DNA from: Plasmodium coatneyi
Taxonomy: Eukaryota > Apicomplexa > Aconoidasida > Haemosporida > Plasmodiidae
Reading direction: 5' to 3'
Assembly (NCBI RefSeq): GCF_001680005.1
Contig: NC_033561.1
Location: 62,001 to 126,000, forward strand
Length of the DNA: 64,000 bases
A model generated the notes under the pieces. That model saw only the letters and a program-made list of their open reading frames with translations, was not told where the DNA came from and did no database searches. Made by a program: the position numbers and the translations under genes. Positions 44,114 to 56,584 of this stretch are shown here, piece by piece. The stretch's first letter is position 1. Every line of letters begins with the position of its first letter.

Positions 44114-45622
44114 CTATATACGACCGTAATTGATATTTGTTCTTTGTTGTTTGTTCCAATTATTATTCGTTCCTGTTCTTCCGCTACGTGGTGGCCGCCA
44201 TTCATGATATATGGTAGACACTTCTGTTCTATCATCTACTATTGTGGAAGTGTCCGCTGTGGAGTATTCCGTTAAGGTCTCTTCTGTGAGTGTGTCGTAG
44301 TTGCGCTGCATAGTAGATCTTTTTTTTCTTGTTTTTGTGCTTCGTAATTTTTCACGTAATGGAAAAGGTAAAAGATTGTACTAAAAATTATTAAAGGGAA
44401 AAAATGGGTGTGCGGGAGGGGTAGAAATATGTATTATGTACATACTAATGCACATTTTAATCTACATTTATTTGTTTGTTCCGTCTATAAAAGTAAATAT
44501 GAATAATATTGTTATTATTCCTACTATAAATTATAATTGTATACTTTATATAAAAAGAAGGCAACCGCTGGTAGTCCTACTAATGTGGCAACTGTGGAAG
44601 ATACGATTGGGGCAACACCACTTCCACCTCCCTCCACCTGTGGCAACTGATCTGTTGACGTATGTTCTGATGATGCAATACTTGCTGCAGACAGCTGTTC
44701 CAAACAGGAACGGAGATGCTCTTCCTCGTCCCCTTCCTCGCCTGGTGGTGATGATGGAGATTCCCCTCTCATAGCTTTATTCTTCAAGTCCCCTGGTTTT
44801 GGGATAGGGTTTCTACCACCATCTCCATCACTTCCACTTTGTTGGAACTTCTTATTCCAGAATTTCGTACAAAAGGCATCATTACTATGAAGTTCCGATC
44901 CACAATTTGCTTCTACTTGGCTATAAGCGCTTTTAGCTCCATTTAAGTAGCCATCATATTTCCTTTTACAGGAACACTCCGGGGGCCTGCAATCCTTCAG
45001 TTTGTTCCATATAGTTCTGTAGTCATAATAATAATCGAATATTAATTTTCTCCATTGGAGAAAGTTTTCGCCATTATTACCGCGCGTAGTTTCATAACTA
45101 CATTGGTTGCCGCTGGACCTTCCCTCCAATTTAGTGTAGATATCCCTCATAGTATTCTCAACTGATATAAAAGGTCCCAAGATGTTAGATAATTTATTGT
45201 GTAGCCACAAATAAAAGAAATCGCAAATTACGGTACATGCCTGTTTCTTCGACGTCAACTCAGATACATCACACCAAACCTCTGTAATTTTTTTTGCACA
45301 TTTCTTTTCATCATTTTTCCAGTGTTGGTTTAATTTGTCTTTTAAGATGTTCTCTATATCCTTCGTCACAGAATTCCTCTCCTTACACTGCTGTTTGCCA
45401 CCATTGTTCTGTTCAAATGCAGCATATATTTTTTGTGAAGGTAACTTATCCAAGCATGCGTCCTAGGAGCATAATTAGAAGAATATGTATAAATGTGGGT
45501 ATCTCTTACTTTTTTTTTTTTTGCATTTTATTGTGTGTTATTGCACACAGAGCAATATTATATATACTTCATATATATAATTGTTCATGCTGCAGAAGGA
45601 AGCGTATTACTTTTGTCACCAT
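44114..45622 (-). CDS. KIR-P, pir-superfamily variant antigen
   Basis: Exons 45622-45611, 45462-44545 and 44380-44114, phase 0, giving about 398 aa. Exon 1 encodes MVTK with a GTAATA donor. Exon 2 opens DACLDKLPSQKIYAAFEQ and carries CDFFYLWLHNKL and IFDYYYDYRTI. The stalk has TDQLPQVEGGGSGVAPIVSS and the TM ends FFLYK (GTATAC donor). Exon 3 opens YNLLPFPLREKL and ends TNINYGRI. Closest relatives here are KIR-H and KIR-N. Confidence 0.93.
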
Positions 45623-46902
45623 GGTTCGGGTCATTGTTCATATGTATACATTGCTTCTTTGTTGTATATATGTGGAATGTGCATTTTATATATATGTAAG
45701 TAATAAATTTATGTTATGAAATGTGCTGTTTATATATATATATATATGTTCCCCTCCTCCCCAAAAAAAAAAAAATTCGGAATATTCCATATATGAGAAC
45801 TTTTCTGCGCACGTTCTATGATAATGATTATGAAGAGGTGTACATGTCAAAATTTTATTCCCTTTTCCGAGTACTACACACCCCTCATTCCTTAAAAAAC
45901 AATAGTACACTATATATATATTCATACATCATACCATTATGATTATATGTGCACATTTAACTGCAATGAAATATAAATAAATGTACATGAATAATAATGA
46001 AATGGAAGGGAAGGGAGGAGGAGTCATAAAAATATGCATTCCCCCATATACATTCCTTCTATTTATGCATTATATTATTGAATTTCATTTTACTATTCAT
46101 AGTATTATATTACTTCCTTTACTCGAACTCTCCCCCATCCTCCCTCAAATGCTTCATACATAGAAGAGCGCAATTTCTCCTTTGTGACAGGAAATTTTAG
46201 CATATGCACTATTTATTTTGTGCTTTTGGTGTTATTTTTAAAGGGGCTTCATGGAATTGCTAACATATATACCACATAAATACGCAGTACTCCCTTCTCT
46301 ATATATACATTCATTAATATTTAATGCGGGGGGGAGCATGAATTTATAAAAGGAATTAAAATAGGATGTAGCACGGAGAACGGTATTCATTGAATAAGAG
46401 GGAAGAAAAATATATGCACCTCTATTATAATATTTGTTGTTAAAATTTTCTTCCCTCCTATTTATTACTTCCCAGCAAATAACCCGTCCCTTCCCTTCTT
46501 TTTCCTTCTCTTCTTAATGAGTACATTTTAAATGATTCACTTATACCGAAGGCGCACATTGTAGCATTTAAGCTAACAACTTCCTCCTACTCTTTAAATG
46601 TGCACATTATACTTTTTACATATATTCATGTACCTTCTTCCTTTTCCTTCCTTTTCTTTTTCCCTTCTTTTTTTAAATATATAAATACTTGTTTGAAAAG
46701 GGTAGGCACTTCTTTTTTTTTTTTTCGCGCCACTTTCTTTAAAAATCTTGGAGGAATACATTGTATATACACACATTATTATTATTATTATAGTTCTTAC
46801 AGAAGAGACAATATACACAAACACAGGCACACTAATTATATAATTAATGTGGAAGGGGAAGGAATGAAGGAAATAAGGAAAGAAGGGGGAACATATTACA
46901 TG
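45623..46902. other. Intergenic between KIR-P and KIR-Q
   Basis: A/T-rich, with the shared KIR 3'-flank block at about 46690-46760. No gene seen. Confidence 0.65.
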
Positions 46903-48373
46903 TTACATGCGACGATAAGCTATATTATTTCTATTGTGTTGTTGTTTCTGTTGTTTTTGTTTATTATTTGTTTTCCTGGATGGAAGGTTATATACAGTGG
47001 TAGAATACTCTGCTGTAGAGTCGAACGTGGAGTCCCCTAATGTGGAGTCCGCTGTTCCTGATTCTAATGTTGAATTCTCTGTAGAGTAATCGGTAGAGTA
47101 ATTGGTAAAATTTTCAGCCTCTGTGTCTGATTTATGTAGAACAAACCTTCCCCTTCCCCTTCTTCTCTTGTTGCTCCTGGCAATAGAGGAATTTCTTCTT
47201 GGGAAAGGGAATAATGATATGTACTAATAAAAGGGAAGGGAGGGTAAAATTACACATACATGTATATATATATATACATGTATAAATATATGTATGTATA
47301 TATATGTAGACATATATTTATATATACATATATACGTACATATATATATGTGTGTGTATATAGCAAATGTATATGGTTGTACATGGTAATCATTGTAATC
47401 ATTCTTACCTTGTAGAAGAAGAAGGTGACCAATATGGATGCGGTGGTTAACATTCCATAGGAAATGTTATTTATAATTCCAGGTAAGATGGGACATTCAT
47501 CTGTATGTTTTAATAAACACTTTAATTTTAGCACCTCCTCATGAGTATGATTAGCAGACATGTTATTGAATTGGGTACACCAACTTTCACTATTTTCTGC
47601 ATTCCCACTTCTACATTTCAAATTCATATAATCATAGGCTGAAAGGACTTTGTCCAGGTAATTAGCATATTTTTCAGCACAAGACGACCCTGGAGTCGAG
47701 GAACCTCGTGCATATTTTTTAATAGTGGAGTAGTCTTGGGTGTAATCGAACACGGATTTCATGTTTTTGAAGGTGTCCCTGTCAATACCACTGTAGAATA
47801 TAGCACGGCACCCTCTTCCCATTCCCAACTCCTCCAGATTTCCGTAAATCGCTTCCATAATGTGTTTAAAATTCTGAACACTGCTTTGCGCATCAGACAG
47901 CTTACTTCCTCCCCAATAATATAAAAAATTACAGCGTAGCTCATCGGACGAACTGTCCCTCCACTTTTTATATGCATAACACCCTCCTTTTAAAATTTTC
48001 TGCGCATTATTTGGATTGTTCTCAGATTGTCTGCATGTGTGTTCTAGTGATTTTTCCACTGATTCGCAACTACTTCTACCATTATTATTACACTCTTCTG
48101 TGGTATTATTGAATGTAGTGTACACTGCTTCGGAAGGTAAATGAAAACGACATCCTATTTGATCCTGCTCCTGTTCCTGCTGCTGCGAATGTGATCATTA
48201 GGGAAGGAAGTGAGGGGTGTGTGTAAGTGTATATTACTGTATAACTTTATGTTTTTATTATATTATATACAGTGTATTATGCGTGCGTGCACGCATATAT
48301 ATATGTATGCATTCATTTTGAGTAGGAGGGGAAAAGAAAAAAAAAAAATTGTGTATAGTACTTCGTTTCCCAT
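46903..48373 (-). CDS. KIR-Q, short-stalk KIR
   Basis: Exons 48373-48362, 48182-47409 and 47223-46903, phase 0, giving about 368 aa. Exon 1 encodes MGNE (donor GTACTA). Exon 2 opens with a Gln/Glu run, then GCRFHLPSEAVYTTF, and carries CNFLYYWGGSKL and VFDYTQDYSTI. It has almost no stalk: the last ectodomain cysteine (TDECP) is followed almost at once by the TM ending TFFFYK. Exon 3 opens YISLFPFPRRNSS, is Arg-rich, and ends NNIAYRRM. The exon 2 start could be 48182 or 48179, because the acceptor sits in a CAG repeat. Confidence 0.92.
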
Positions 48374-49246
48374 GGTTCATACACATTTCTGTATAGAATA
48401 AACTTATTTTAACGTTGTCCATACACTCCTTATATATGCGGATTACACATATAATTGTGTACATATTTTTCTTCTGTTCATTTTATGATGATAAATATGG
48501 AATTTTGAATTTTTTTTTTTTTCCTATTTAGAGCTTGTGCATGTGTATATTAATTTAAGTATTTATTAATTGATGTGTTCATTAATTGATGTGTTCATTA
48601 ATTGATGTGTTTATTAATTGATGTGTTTATTAATTTATGTGTTTATTAATATATGTGTTCATTATTAATTTATGTGTTCATTATTAATTTATGTGTTCAT
48701 TATTTATTCATGTGTTTATTAATTGATGTGCTTATTAATTGATGTGCTTATTAATTGATGTATTATTTCTGCTTAGATAATTATTAAAAGTTGTTTACAC
48801 GCTCCTGTTATTGTTTATATATACGAGACTCCCTCTCTCTTTATCGCCTTTCTTTTTGTAGATTATTTTTGTTTTTATCAGGTAGTTTATCTCTTTTATT
48901 CTTTTTTCCCCTCTTTACATGAGTGTATTATAAATAATTCATTTATATGTGGAATATATGTGCACATATTATGTACTATTTTTGAGCTGCTTCTCCATTT
49001 CCATCCCCTTTCTTTCCCTTTCAATCTTATACTATATATTATATATTTACCCTTTTTTTCCTTCTCTTTTTTTAAATTCTCTTTTTTCCTTTTTTTTTTT
49101 TTTTTTGGAAAGATTCTTTCTTTTTTTTTTTTTTTCGCCAAGTGGAAAGTATTCTTCCCTTATGCAGTTGTTCATACAATACAAACGGAAGGAAGGAAAA
49201 AAAATAGAAGGAAAGAAAAAAAAAGGGGGGAAGGACATTTTTTTTT
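48374..49246. other. Intergenic upstream of KIR-Q, with 18-bp repeat
   Basis: An ATTAATTGATGTGTTC-type tandem repeat occupies 48560-48765. The shared KIR 3'-flank block is at about 49085-49185. No gene seen. Confidence 0.65.
48560..48765. repeat. About 18-21 bp tandem repeat, ten to eleven copies
   Basis: Units are ATTAATTGATGTGTTCATT and slight variants, upstream of KIR-Q exon 1. Confidence 0.9.
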
Positions 49247-49455
49247 TCACCTAGGATGATAACGTATATTTTTTTGTTCTTGTTTGTTCCTTCCCTGCCT
49301 TTGTTGTCCATTGTTTGTCCTTCCTCTTCCTACACTGCTGTCGGATATTAGCCTACCATTATATATGGTAGAATGATCATCTGTTGACGAGTTGAATGTT
49401 GATTCTGCTATTGTTGAGTCCGTTACTGTGGACCCATCGGTGGTAGAGTCGTCCA

Positions 49456-49541
<86 letters not shown>

Positions 49542-50733
49542 CGGGTGGTAGATCTTCCTTTTCTTCTTCTACTTTTATTATTATGTCCAAAGAGGTTTTT
49601 TATTCCAGAAGGTAGAAGATCATACTGAAATAAGGAGGGGTGTGAAGGAAAGATAAGCAGAGGGGGAAGGATGGAATATATACCATATATACATACATAT
49701 ATGAAGTATATGTATGGTCTATATATATATATATATATATAGGTATATTTTGTACATTTTGTTGTGGTAATTGTACCTTATACAATAAGAAGGGAGCGAC
49801 TGTCATTCCCAATGTGCCAAATATAGAAGAAAGGGAGGATGTGGTGGTGGCGGAACGAACAGCTTCATTTAATTCTGCTTCTGCTTGAAGGGATGCTCTT
49901 TGTGCTTCCTCTGCTGCATTTCTTCTTTCAGATTGCAGATCAAAATTTTTTCCACAGTAGAGTTCTAACAGTTCCGCTGTATTACAGGGAAGCGCGTACC
50001 TTTTCCTGAATTCTTTACAATATTGACCACTTTTATTTGCAGGATTATCGCAGTATGTGTTCACAGCAGTACATGCTAAGGAAACTCCCTCCCGGTAATC
50101 CGACCATCCTCCTTCACATGTGGGCCCATCTCCCTGAAGTAAATCCTTCTCTACGTAATTATAATCATAGGAATAATCGAACACTTTTTTCCTGTGATTG
50201 AAAATAACCTTATCAAGATCATCACAAGGAATTCCACATTTCCCTCCCTCACAGAATTTATTTATCTCTTCGCATATAGATTTGATCTTACCTCGGAATT
50301 CGGTATCTTTGTCGCCGCCTTTGGGTAATTTATCACCAATCCAATAATATAAGAAATAAAAGGGTTCCTCTTTGAATAATTTGCTTTCGCCTTTTTCATA
50401 CTTTCCGTATGCATAACCAGCTGCTTTCTTAATTTGTTCTTCTTTAACATTACATTTATTTCCCGAACACTTACTTGAAATCCATGCTATATTGCTCTTG
50501 CATTTATTTGTACATTCTACCGTGCTGCTTTCTAATTCATGGTAAAAATCTGTCCATGAGTGTAATTCCTTTAAATTCAGTTCCTGAAATGTTATAATTA
50601 GCGGAATATATATATTTCCAGATTTCCAATATATTTTGCATGAAATATTATTTGCACCACAATTATGTATCCACTTTTAAGCAGTAAAAGAAGAAGAGAA
50701 CAACAAACCAACCTGTTTTGCTGGATCCGGCAT
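49247..50733 (-). CDS. KIR-R, coiled-coil-stalk KIR with polyQ tail
   Basis: Exons 50733-50713, 50583-49777 and 49624-49247, phase 0, giving about 401 aa. Exon 1 encodes MPDPAKQ (donor GTTGGT). Exon 2 opens ELNLKELHSWTDFYHEL, without the usual LPS motif. It is open throughout, with FYFLYYWIGDKL and VFDYSYDYNYV. The stalk (SERRNAAEEAQRASLQAEAE) is a likely coiled coil, as in KIR-D. The TM ends PFLLYK (GTACAA donor). Exon 3 opens YDLLPSGIKNLFG and contains about 28 consecutive CAA (Gln) codons at 49457-49540, ending KNIRYHPR. Confidence 0.92.
49457..49540 (-). repeat. CAA repeat, 28 Gln codons in the KIR-R tail
   Basis: Pure triplet repeat in frame in the cytoplasmic exon. Other tails here have Gln-rich stretches but none this long. 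Confidence 0.95.
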
Positions 50734-51902
50734 GGTTATGGTTTATGTGTACAATTCTCTATATGTAATGACTTTATATTGAAATTTTTTGTTTATGTTC
50801 GTACATTCAGCATAAGATGGGAGTATAAGGGAGGGAAGTGTAAGGAAGGTGTATGTATGCAAAAATTTTTTGTGCTTATTTTTGCCTGTTTGTTCGGTGA
50901 ATTTGAATGTTTGAATTTTTATTTTTCTCTTAATAATGTATATTAATTTTTAAATAGTAATAATATACACACATATGCATAAAAATTATTATATGTATAT
51001 ATATAATTAAAGTAAAGAAGTAGGAACACAATTTATGGAAGGGGCAGAACAAGGGAAGGAGGAGTGTTAAATTCAGCATATACATTCATTCTTTCCTTCC
51101 ATTATATTGTTAGGACTTATTGTTCAATTATTTATTGTTCAATGACTCATGTGTGCTTATTTGTTCAATTATTGTAAGTTCTTATCCAACACGAACACAC
51201 ACATTAATACTATTCATTTTTTTTTATTCAATTATTGCGTGTATATATGAGGGGGGAAAGTGCAATTTTTCTTTCCTTAGGTGAAAATTTTCAGTTGTTT
51301 ATTCAAAATTTCCATTTTAGTATTATTAAAAAAGAATGGATTATTAAAAAAAAAAATTATTAATAATTATTAAGGAATTGTTAAGGAATTATTAATATAC
51401 ATATGTATGTAGTGCCCCCCTTAATGTACGGAGTACTTCACCTTCCCTTTTTCGTTAAATGTATGCATTTATTTATACTTACTGGGGTAGCTCAATTTAG
51501 TGGAGCAAAAATTAACTATACATATATAACTCCACACGGAGAGTGTGTGTGTATATACGAAAAAAAATATTCATTTATATGTTTTAACAAGGAAAATGTT
51601 TATATATACTTCTACACAGCACTGTTCCTTTATGGTATACACCCTTTTCCTTCCCCTCTCTTAGTTTATTATTGTTCATTAATATTATTTTTGCCCTTTC
51701 TACTCCCTCCCCCTTTCTCAATACTCATTAAATTCTATGTATTAATGTGCCCCCTTCCCCTCACTGTTCCTTAAACACAATAGTAGGCCCGCATGACAAT
51801 TATGCTTACCGTTCCTTCCTTTTTTTCCTTTTCCTTTCATATAAATAGAATTAGCAAGAGAAAATGAAACAAAAAGGGAGGGGGGTTATTAGGAATTACT
51901 GC

Positions 51903-51954
<52 letters not shown>

Positions 51955-52096
51955 ATATATATCTTTTATTTTAGTACTTTACGGTTTATACATACACATT
52001 CTCCCCCCCTCCCCCTCTAGCAAAATAAAAAAAGAAAGGTTAATTATTATAAATATATGTGCGCGAATTCTTAGAACATTGTTGTTCTTATCATAC
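50734..52096. other. Intergenic between KIR-R and the orphan leader exon
   Basis: An AT microsatellite lies at about 51909-51948. I looked on the minus strand for a second exon to go with the leader exon at 52.1 kb and found no frame of useful length. The plus-strand frame near 51403-51774 has no supporting features. Confidence 0.65.
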
Positions 52097-52183
52097 ATGG
52101 TGATGGTTAGGGTTATAGTGTTCCCATAAGAACAGGAGTACGAAGGTGAGGAGTATGGAATGTTTTGCAGAAAAGGGTGTCAT
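52097..52183 (-). pseudogene. Orphan leader exon of an exported-protein gene
   Basis: Minus-strand ATG at 52183 opens 29 codons encoding a basic start and a hydrophobic core (LLTFVLLFLW), ending in NPNHHH at a GTATGA donor. Exon 1 at 14223 has the same length, hydrophobic layout and NHH ending, and the gene at 32 kb uses the same GTATGA donor. The upstream block CATCGCCCC...TTTAAAC-like is also conserved. No exon 2 is seen downstream to KIR-R, so it is probably the remnant of a deleted gene. Confidence 0.7.
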
Positions 52184-52217
52184 TTTGTTTGTTTCTTCCT
52201 CTTTTAAGCGCAAAGGA

Positions 52218-52248
52218 AGGTTTAAAGGGGCGATGTTTTTTTTTCTCC
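52218..52248 (-). promoter_or_regulatory. Conserved upstream block of exported-protein genes (copy 3)
   Basis: Read on the minus strand: A-run, CATCGCCCC, then TTTAAAC without the longer T-run, about 35-40 bp before the ATG at 52183. Confidence 0.5.
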
Positions 52249-52994
52249 TTTTCTTTGTTTATATTAATAGATCGTATTATTATTTTATTCTTCTTTGTGT
52301 TGAATATAGAGAATGTGTTAAATTCAATCAATTGTGTTGTACCGCTGCGCGTGGGCGAGATATATAGTGCTTTTTATTGTTTTCATTGTAGGTGTGTTAC
52401 ATATATATATTTTAAAATGAAGAAAGAATTTATTATTACAACGTACACAATAAAATATGCATATAGAATTTATGATAATTTGAAATAATGAGAAAAGAAA
52501 AATGATTTCATTATTACATATTTATATTACTCTAAAATTTTTAAGTTCAAATAATCAACATTCCTCTCTCCCTCCCTTCCTCTATGAAAAAAGATGTGGT
52601 ATGCACTTTCCGACAACGAATTTTTCTGACGGTGCAGTGGAACGTGGAGTACCAAATAAACCCTACATATTTTGAGCATTAACATTATATATGTAGATGT
52701 ATATATATATATATATGTATATGTTCATGTGTTTGCATATATGTGCTCAAAAAAAATTTTTTTTTTTTTGTATTGCTTCAAATTTTGAATGGGAAGTTGA
52801 ATATAAAACACTTAAAAGAGAAGTTACATTTTTTGCGTGTCGCAATGAGTCCACCCTCTTTTTTGTGCATGTGTTGGAATGTGCTTGGAAGGAATGGTGG
52901 AAGGGTGTGGAATGTTCTTTTTTTTTTTTTTTTTCCTCTTTTTTTACTTTCCTCCTCTTCTCCTACAGAAATACAGAGGAAAGAACTGAGGAAC
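52249..52994. other. Interval between orphan leader exon and KIR-S
   Basis: About 52430-52560 resembles 32410-32530. It marks a duplicated KIR plus exported-gene arrangement. No other gene seen. Confidence 0.55.
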
Positions 52995-55288
52995 TTATCT
53001 AACATAAGGGACAGAATATAACGTAGTACCATCATCCTCCTCCCTGAAGTTGGATTCTGAACCTATCGTTGTTGAGCCAATTGTTGAAGCTTCTTCCGTC
53101 CCAATATTCAATCTTCGTTCTATTACACTCCTTTTTTTTCTTCCACCTCCTCTATTATTATTGTGTCTTCCAAAATTGTTACCAAAGAAAGTGTTATTTA
53201 TCCAGGAAGGTAAGAGACCGTACTAGAAGAAAGGGAAAGGAAAAAAAATAAAAAAAAAAAGGGGGAGGGTAGTATGCACATATGCAACATATGTATATAT
53301 ATATACACACATATGTATATATATATGTAGATATATATATATATATGAATATATATACATATGTACTTATATATACATATACATATATGCATTTATATAT
53401 AGCTCTATTATAATTATGTTAATTATACTTACTTTGTAAAGAAGGTAAGTAAATGTTGGTAATCCTACTACACCAAATATAGAAGAAACAATGATGGGAG
53501 CAGCTCCTGCTCCTGGTCCACTTCCACTCTCTATTTGGCCAGGAAATGTGTCTAACATTTCACTCAACTGTTCAGTGCAATTGCCAGTTTGATCGTCGTC
53601 ATCAGGAAGGTCACTAACCCTAGAGAGGGAAGAAGGGGAAGGAAGGAGGGGGTCATCCCCTCCTTCCACCTCCTCCTCCTCTGCCCCTTCCTCCTCCTGA
53701 AGGGTGCATGTTAATTTTGATAGTTTATCCCCTTCAAAAAGTGCTTTATATGTTTTATTGAAAACACGACAGAAGTCGTTCTCCACCCCATTGGTGCATT
53801 TACTACTTAGTGCATTAAACGCTGAAACAATGCTTTTTAGGTGCTCGGAATATTTTTTATCACATTGCGGTTTAGTAGTTGGAGGAGAAGCAGGTTTGGA
53901 ATCAGAAGTGGGAGTTGCTCTACTCAAATCTTCTGTTATTTTTTTATGGTCTATGAAATATTCATAGACTATTCTTCTATTGTTGAGGTCAGTGGCGTCG
54001 TTAATGGTAGTGTCTGGGAGGGGACATTTATATTTCTCTGGAATTTGACCTAATTCTTTGTTAATTGCTTCTATTACTTGTGAAAAATTAGATTCATCAT
54101 TCAGTTTTTTATACAACAAATGCCCGAACCAAAAATTGAAAAATTCGCAGAATGGGTCGCGGGGTTCTCTGTCCCCCCATATTTTTGTGGACGCATAGCA
54201 CAGGGCCCTCGCAACTACATTAGCATATTTGTCATTTCCAAAATATGCTTTCAACTTGTCATATATTTTTTTTCTTGGGAAACAGGGGTAGCTGCAATAA
54301 TCGCGACTGTCTATGAACCGTTTATAATATTTTATATTTGATTCTAACATCCCTAAATTCACTTTCTATAAGTATTTGAGGGGTATTGTGTGTGTGGGGA
54401 GTTATATATATATATAAGTAGCATATATATAGGCATATATATACCATATATATATATATATATATATACATATTTATATATGTATATGTAAGTATACATA
54501 TATATGTATATATATGTACACATTACGAATGTAGGTGGTGTTGTTTTTTTTTTTTTTTGTACCGTTAGTTTGACTTGCGTTTGTACTGTTCCTTTCGCCA
54601 CTGCTGGATCTTCTGCTTCAAGTGCTACTTCTTCACACTTTGAAGTTAATTGAGACAGTCCTTCCTCATTGTACTTCTTATACTTACCTTTCAGTTCTGT
54701 ACAGTACTTCCTACCAGTGTTTGTGTCACAATCCCTCTGTACAGCATCATATGCGGAAATGACTTCATGCAGACGCGTACAGTACTTGCTCCTATAAGCT
54801 TCCTCACTAGACTGTAACTTCTGTTCTATGAGCTCATGGTCCTGTGAGTATTCGTATAATTTTTTTAGATCATGGAACAGTTCTTTTTTAATACTATCTG
54901 GGTATGTAATGTAGCACTTATTTCTATAGGGAGCATCCTTTATTACATCGTAAACCGTTTTCATACGGTTTGAAAATTCTGTATCACTTGAATTCCCATA
55001 GAATAAACTTCCTAAATAAAAATATAGGGAATAACATGGTTCCCCAGGATGTGACTTCATGCTGTATTTCTCCCTCCAAATTGCGTAGCACCAGGCATCC
55101 ATAATTTTGTTTGCATATGTTCCAATATGGGATTTTCGTGATATTTCATCGCGCTTCCCTCGGTAGATGCCTCCTTGATCAGAATAACATTTGCTACTTC
55201 CAAGTATTTTATATACCTTGTGAGAAGGTAATTCATCCGAAGGATCTTCCATATTGTTATCAACATCATCATCCTCACCGAACATCAC
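52995..55288 (-). CDS. KIR-S, two-ectodomain KIR, exon 1 apparently lost
   Basis: Exons 55288-54563, 54365-53433 and 53222-52995, phase 0, giving about 628 aa. The first exon is a PIR domain (PSDELPSHKVYKILG, CYSLYFYLGSLF, LYEYSQDHELI) with no TM, ending QVKLT at a GTACAA donor. The second opens KVNLGMLESNIKYYKRF and is PIR domain 2 (CEFFNFWFGHLL, VYEYFIDHKKI) with an acidic Glu/Asp-rich stalk and a TM ending YLLYK. The tail exon opens YGLLPSWINNTFFGNN and ends LYSVPYVR, without the NIxY block. No exon 1 is found upstream; translation may start at the in-frame ATG at 55285. Confidence 0.82.
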
Positions 55289-56584
55289 CTTTTATAGGTG
55301 TATATATTTTTTTTTATCTTTCTGTTATGTTGTTGTTGTATATATATGTGTGGAATGTGAATTTTTATATATGTTAGGAAGGTTGTGTTCCTTTCCTTCT
55401 CTTCCTCTTTCCTAAGGAGGGTTACTTCCTTTCCTTCCTTAGACCCTTCCTTCCTCCTCCTTACACCCCTTTCCTTTCCTTCCAACTGCTTCTTCCTTAT
55501 TTATTTATACAAAATATGTGCAAATGTATTCTTGTGTGTTGAATATTTTGTACATATTATAGGAATGATTATGAACAAGCACACAGATATGCAAATTTTT
55601 TTCATTTTTTTTATTTTACTTATCCTTTCTTCTTCCTTTTCTTTTCCTTTCTTTTCTTTTCTTCTGATTAATGATGATGTACATATATATATATATATAT
55701 ATTGTTTAAAAAATTTTTTAATTTTTTCAAAGGGACCGTTCATGCATTATATGTATATATGTATATGCATTATATTATTGTACTGCACACAATAATAATG
55801 CAAGAAATTCTATATTATTATTATATACACGCACTCCTCTCTTTTCTTTTCTTTATTCTTTCACTAGTAATAATAAATAATTGTTTTTTTTCGTCCTTTT
55901 GAACAGATATTTCGGCAGGGAAGAAAATTTTTGAGCGTGCCTGCTATGGATTTATGTTTTGTTGTTATTTTTAATATTTTTTAGGGCGAAAAATATAAAA
56001 AAATATAAAAATATAAAAAAAAAAAAGAAAAAAAAAGAATGGGAACGCTATTAAAAGAAAAAATATATTATTCATAATTTGGAGATGCAAGCCCCCCCCT
56101 CTCCATGAACAGGCATAACAGTTTAGCAGTTATTTAGTATAGGAGCATTTTCCGATCGAATTAAAATGACTATAGTAGAATTACTTAAAGACGAAAGTAC
56201 CTTCCTTAAGTATAGTACAAGTACTGTATTAACATTTCATTGTTTGCAACTCCTTTTTTTCCCAAGTAACACTATGTATTATTCATTTTTGGAGCTCCTA
56301 TCCTTTCCCTTTTTCCCTTTTTATTTATAATAAATGTAATTAGGGGGTAGGGTAAAAAAAGTGGGAACAACTAATATAGATGATGCATTAAAAAAAGGGA
56401 ATCTGAAGGTGTTAATGTATATATATGTATGGGAAAAAGGAAGGAGCATTGCATACACTAATTATAATTTGAGGAAGGAACATTGCACATACACTAATTA
56501 TATAATTAGTCGTGAGAGGATTGGAATAAACATTAAATACACAATTTATAATTAATGGAGGGTATATTACATTCCAATGTGTCG
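55289..56584. other. Intergenic between KIR-S and KIR-U
   Basis: Pyrimidine repeats (CCTTCCTTAGACCC type) at 55385-55480 resemble KIR-C intron 2. A/T-rich low-complexity DNA follows. No gene seen. Confidence 0.65.

Noticed and set aside
48560..48765. CRISPR-like regular repeats
   Set aside because: Units are adjacent with no unique spacers, in a eukaryotic genome; a simple tandem repeat.
51403..51774. 123-codon plus-strand frame
   Set aside because: No leader, domain, splice context or similarity to other genes here; biased composition.
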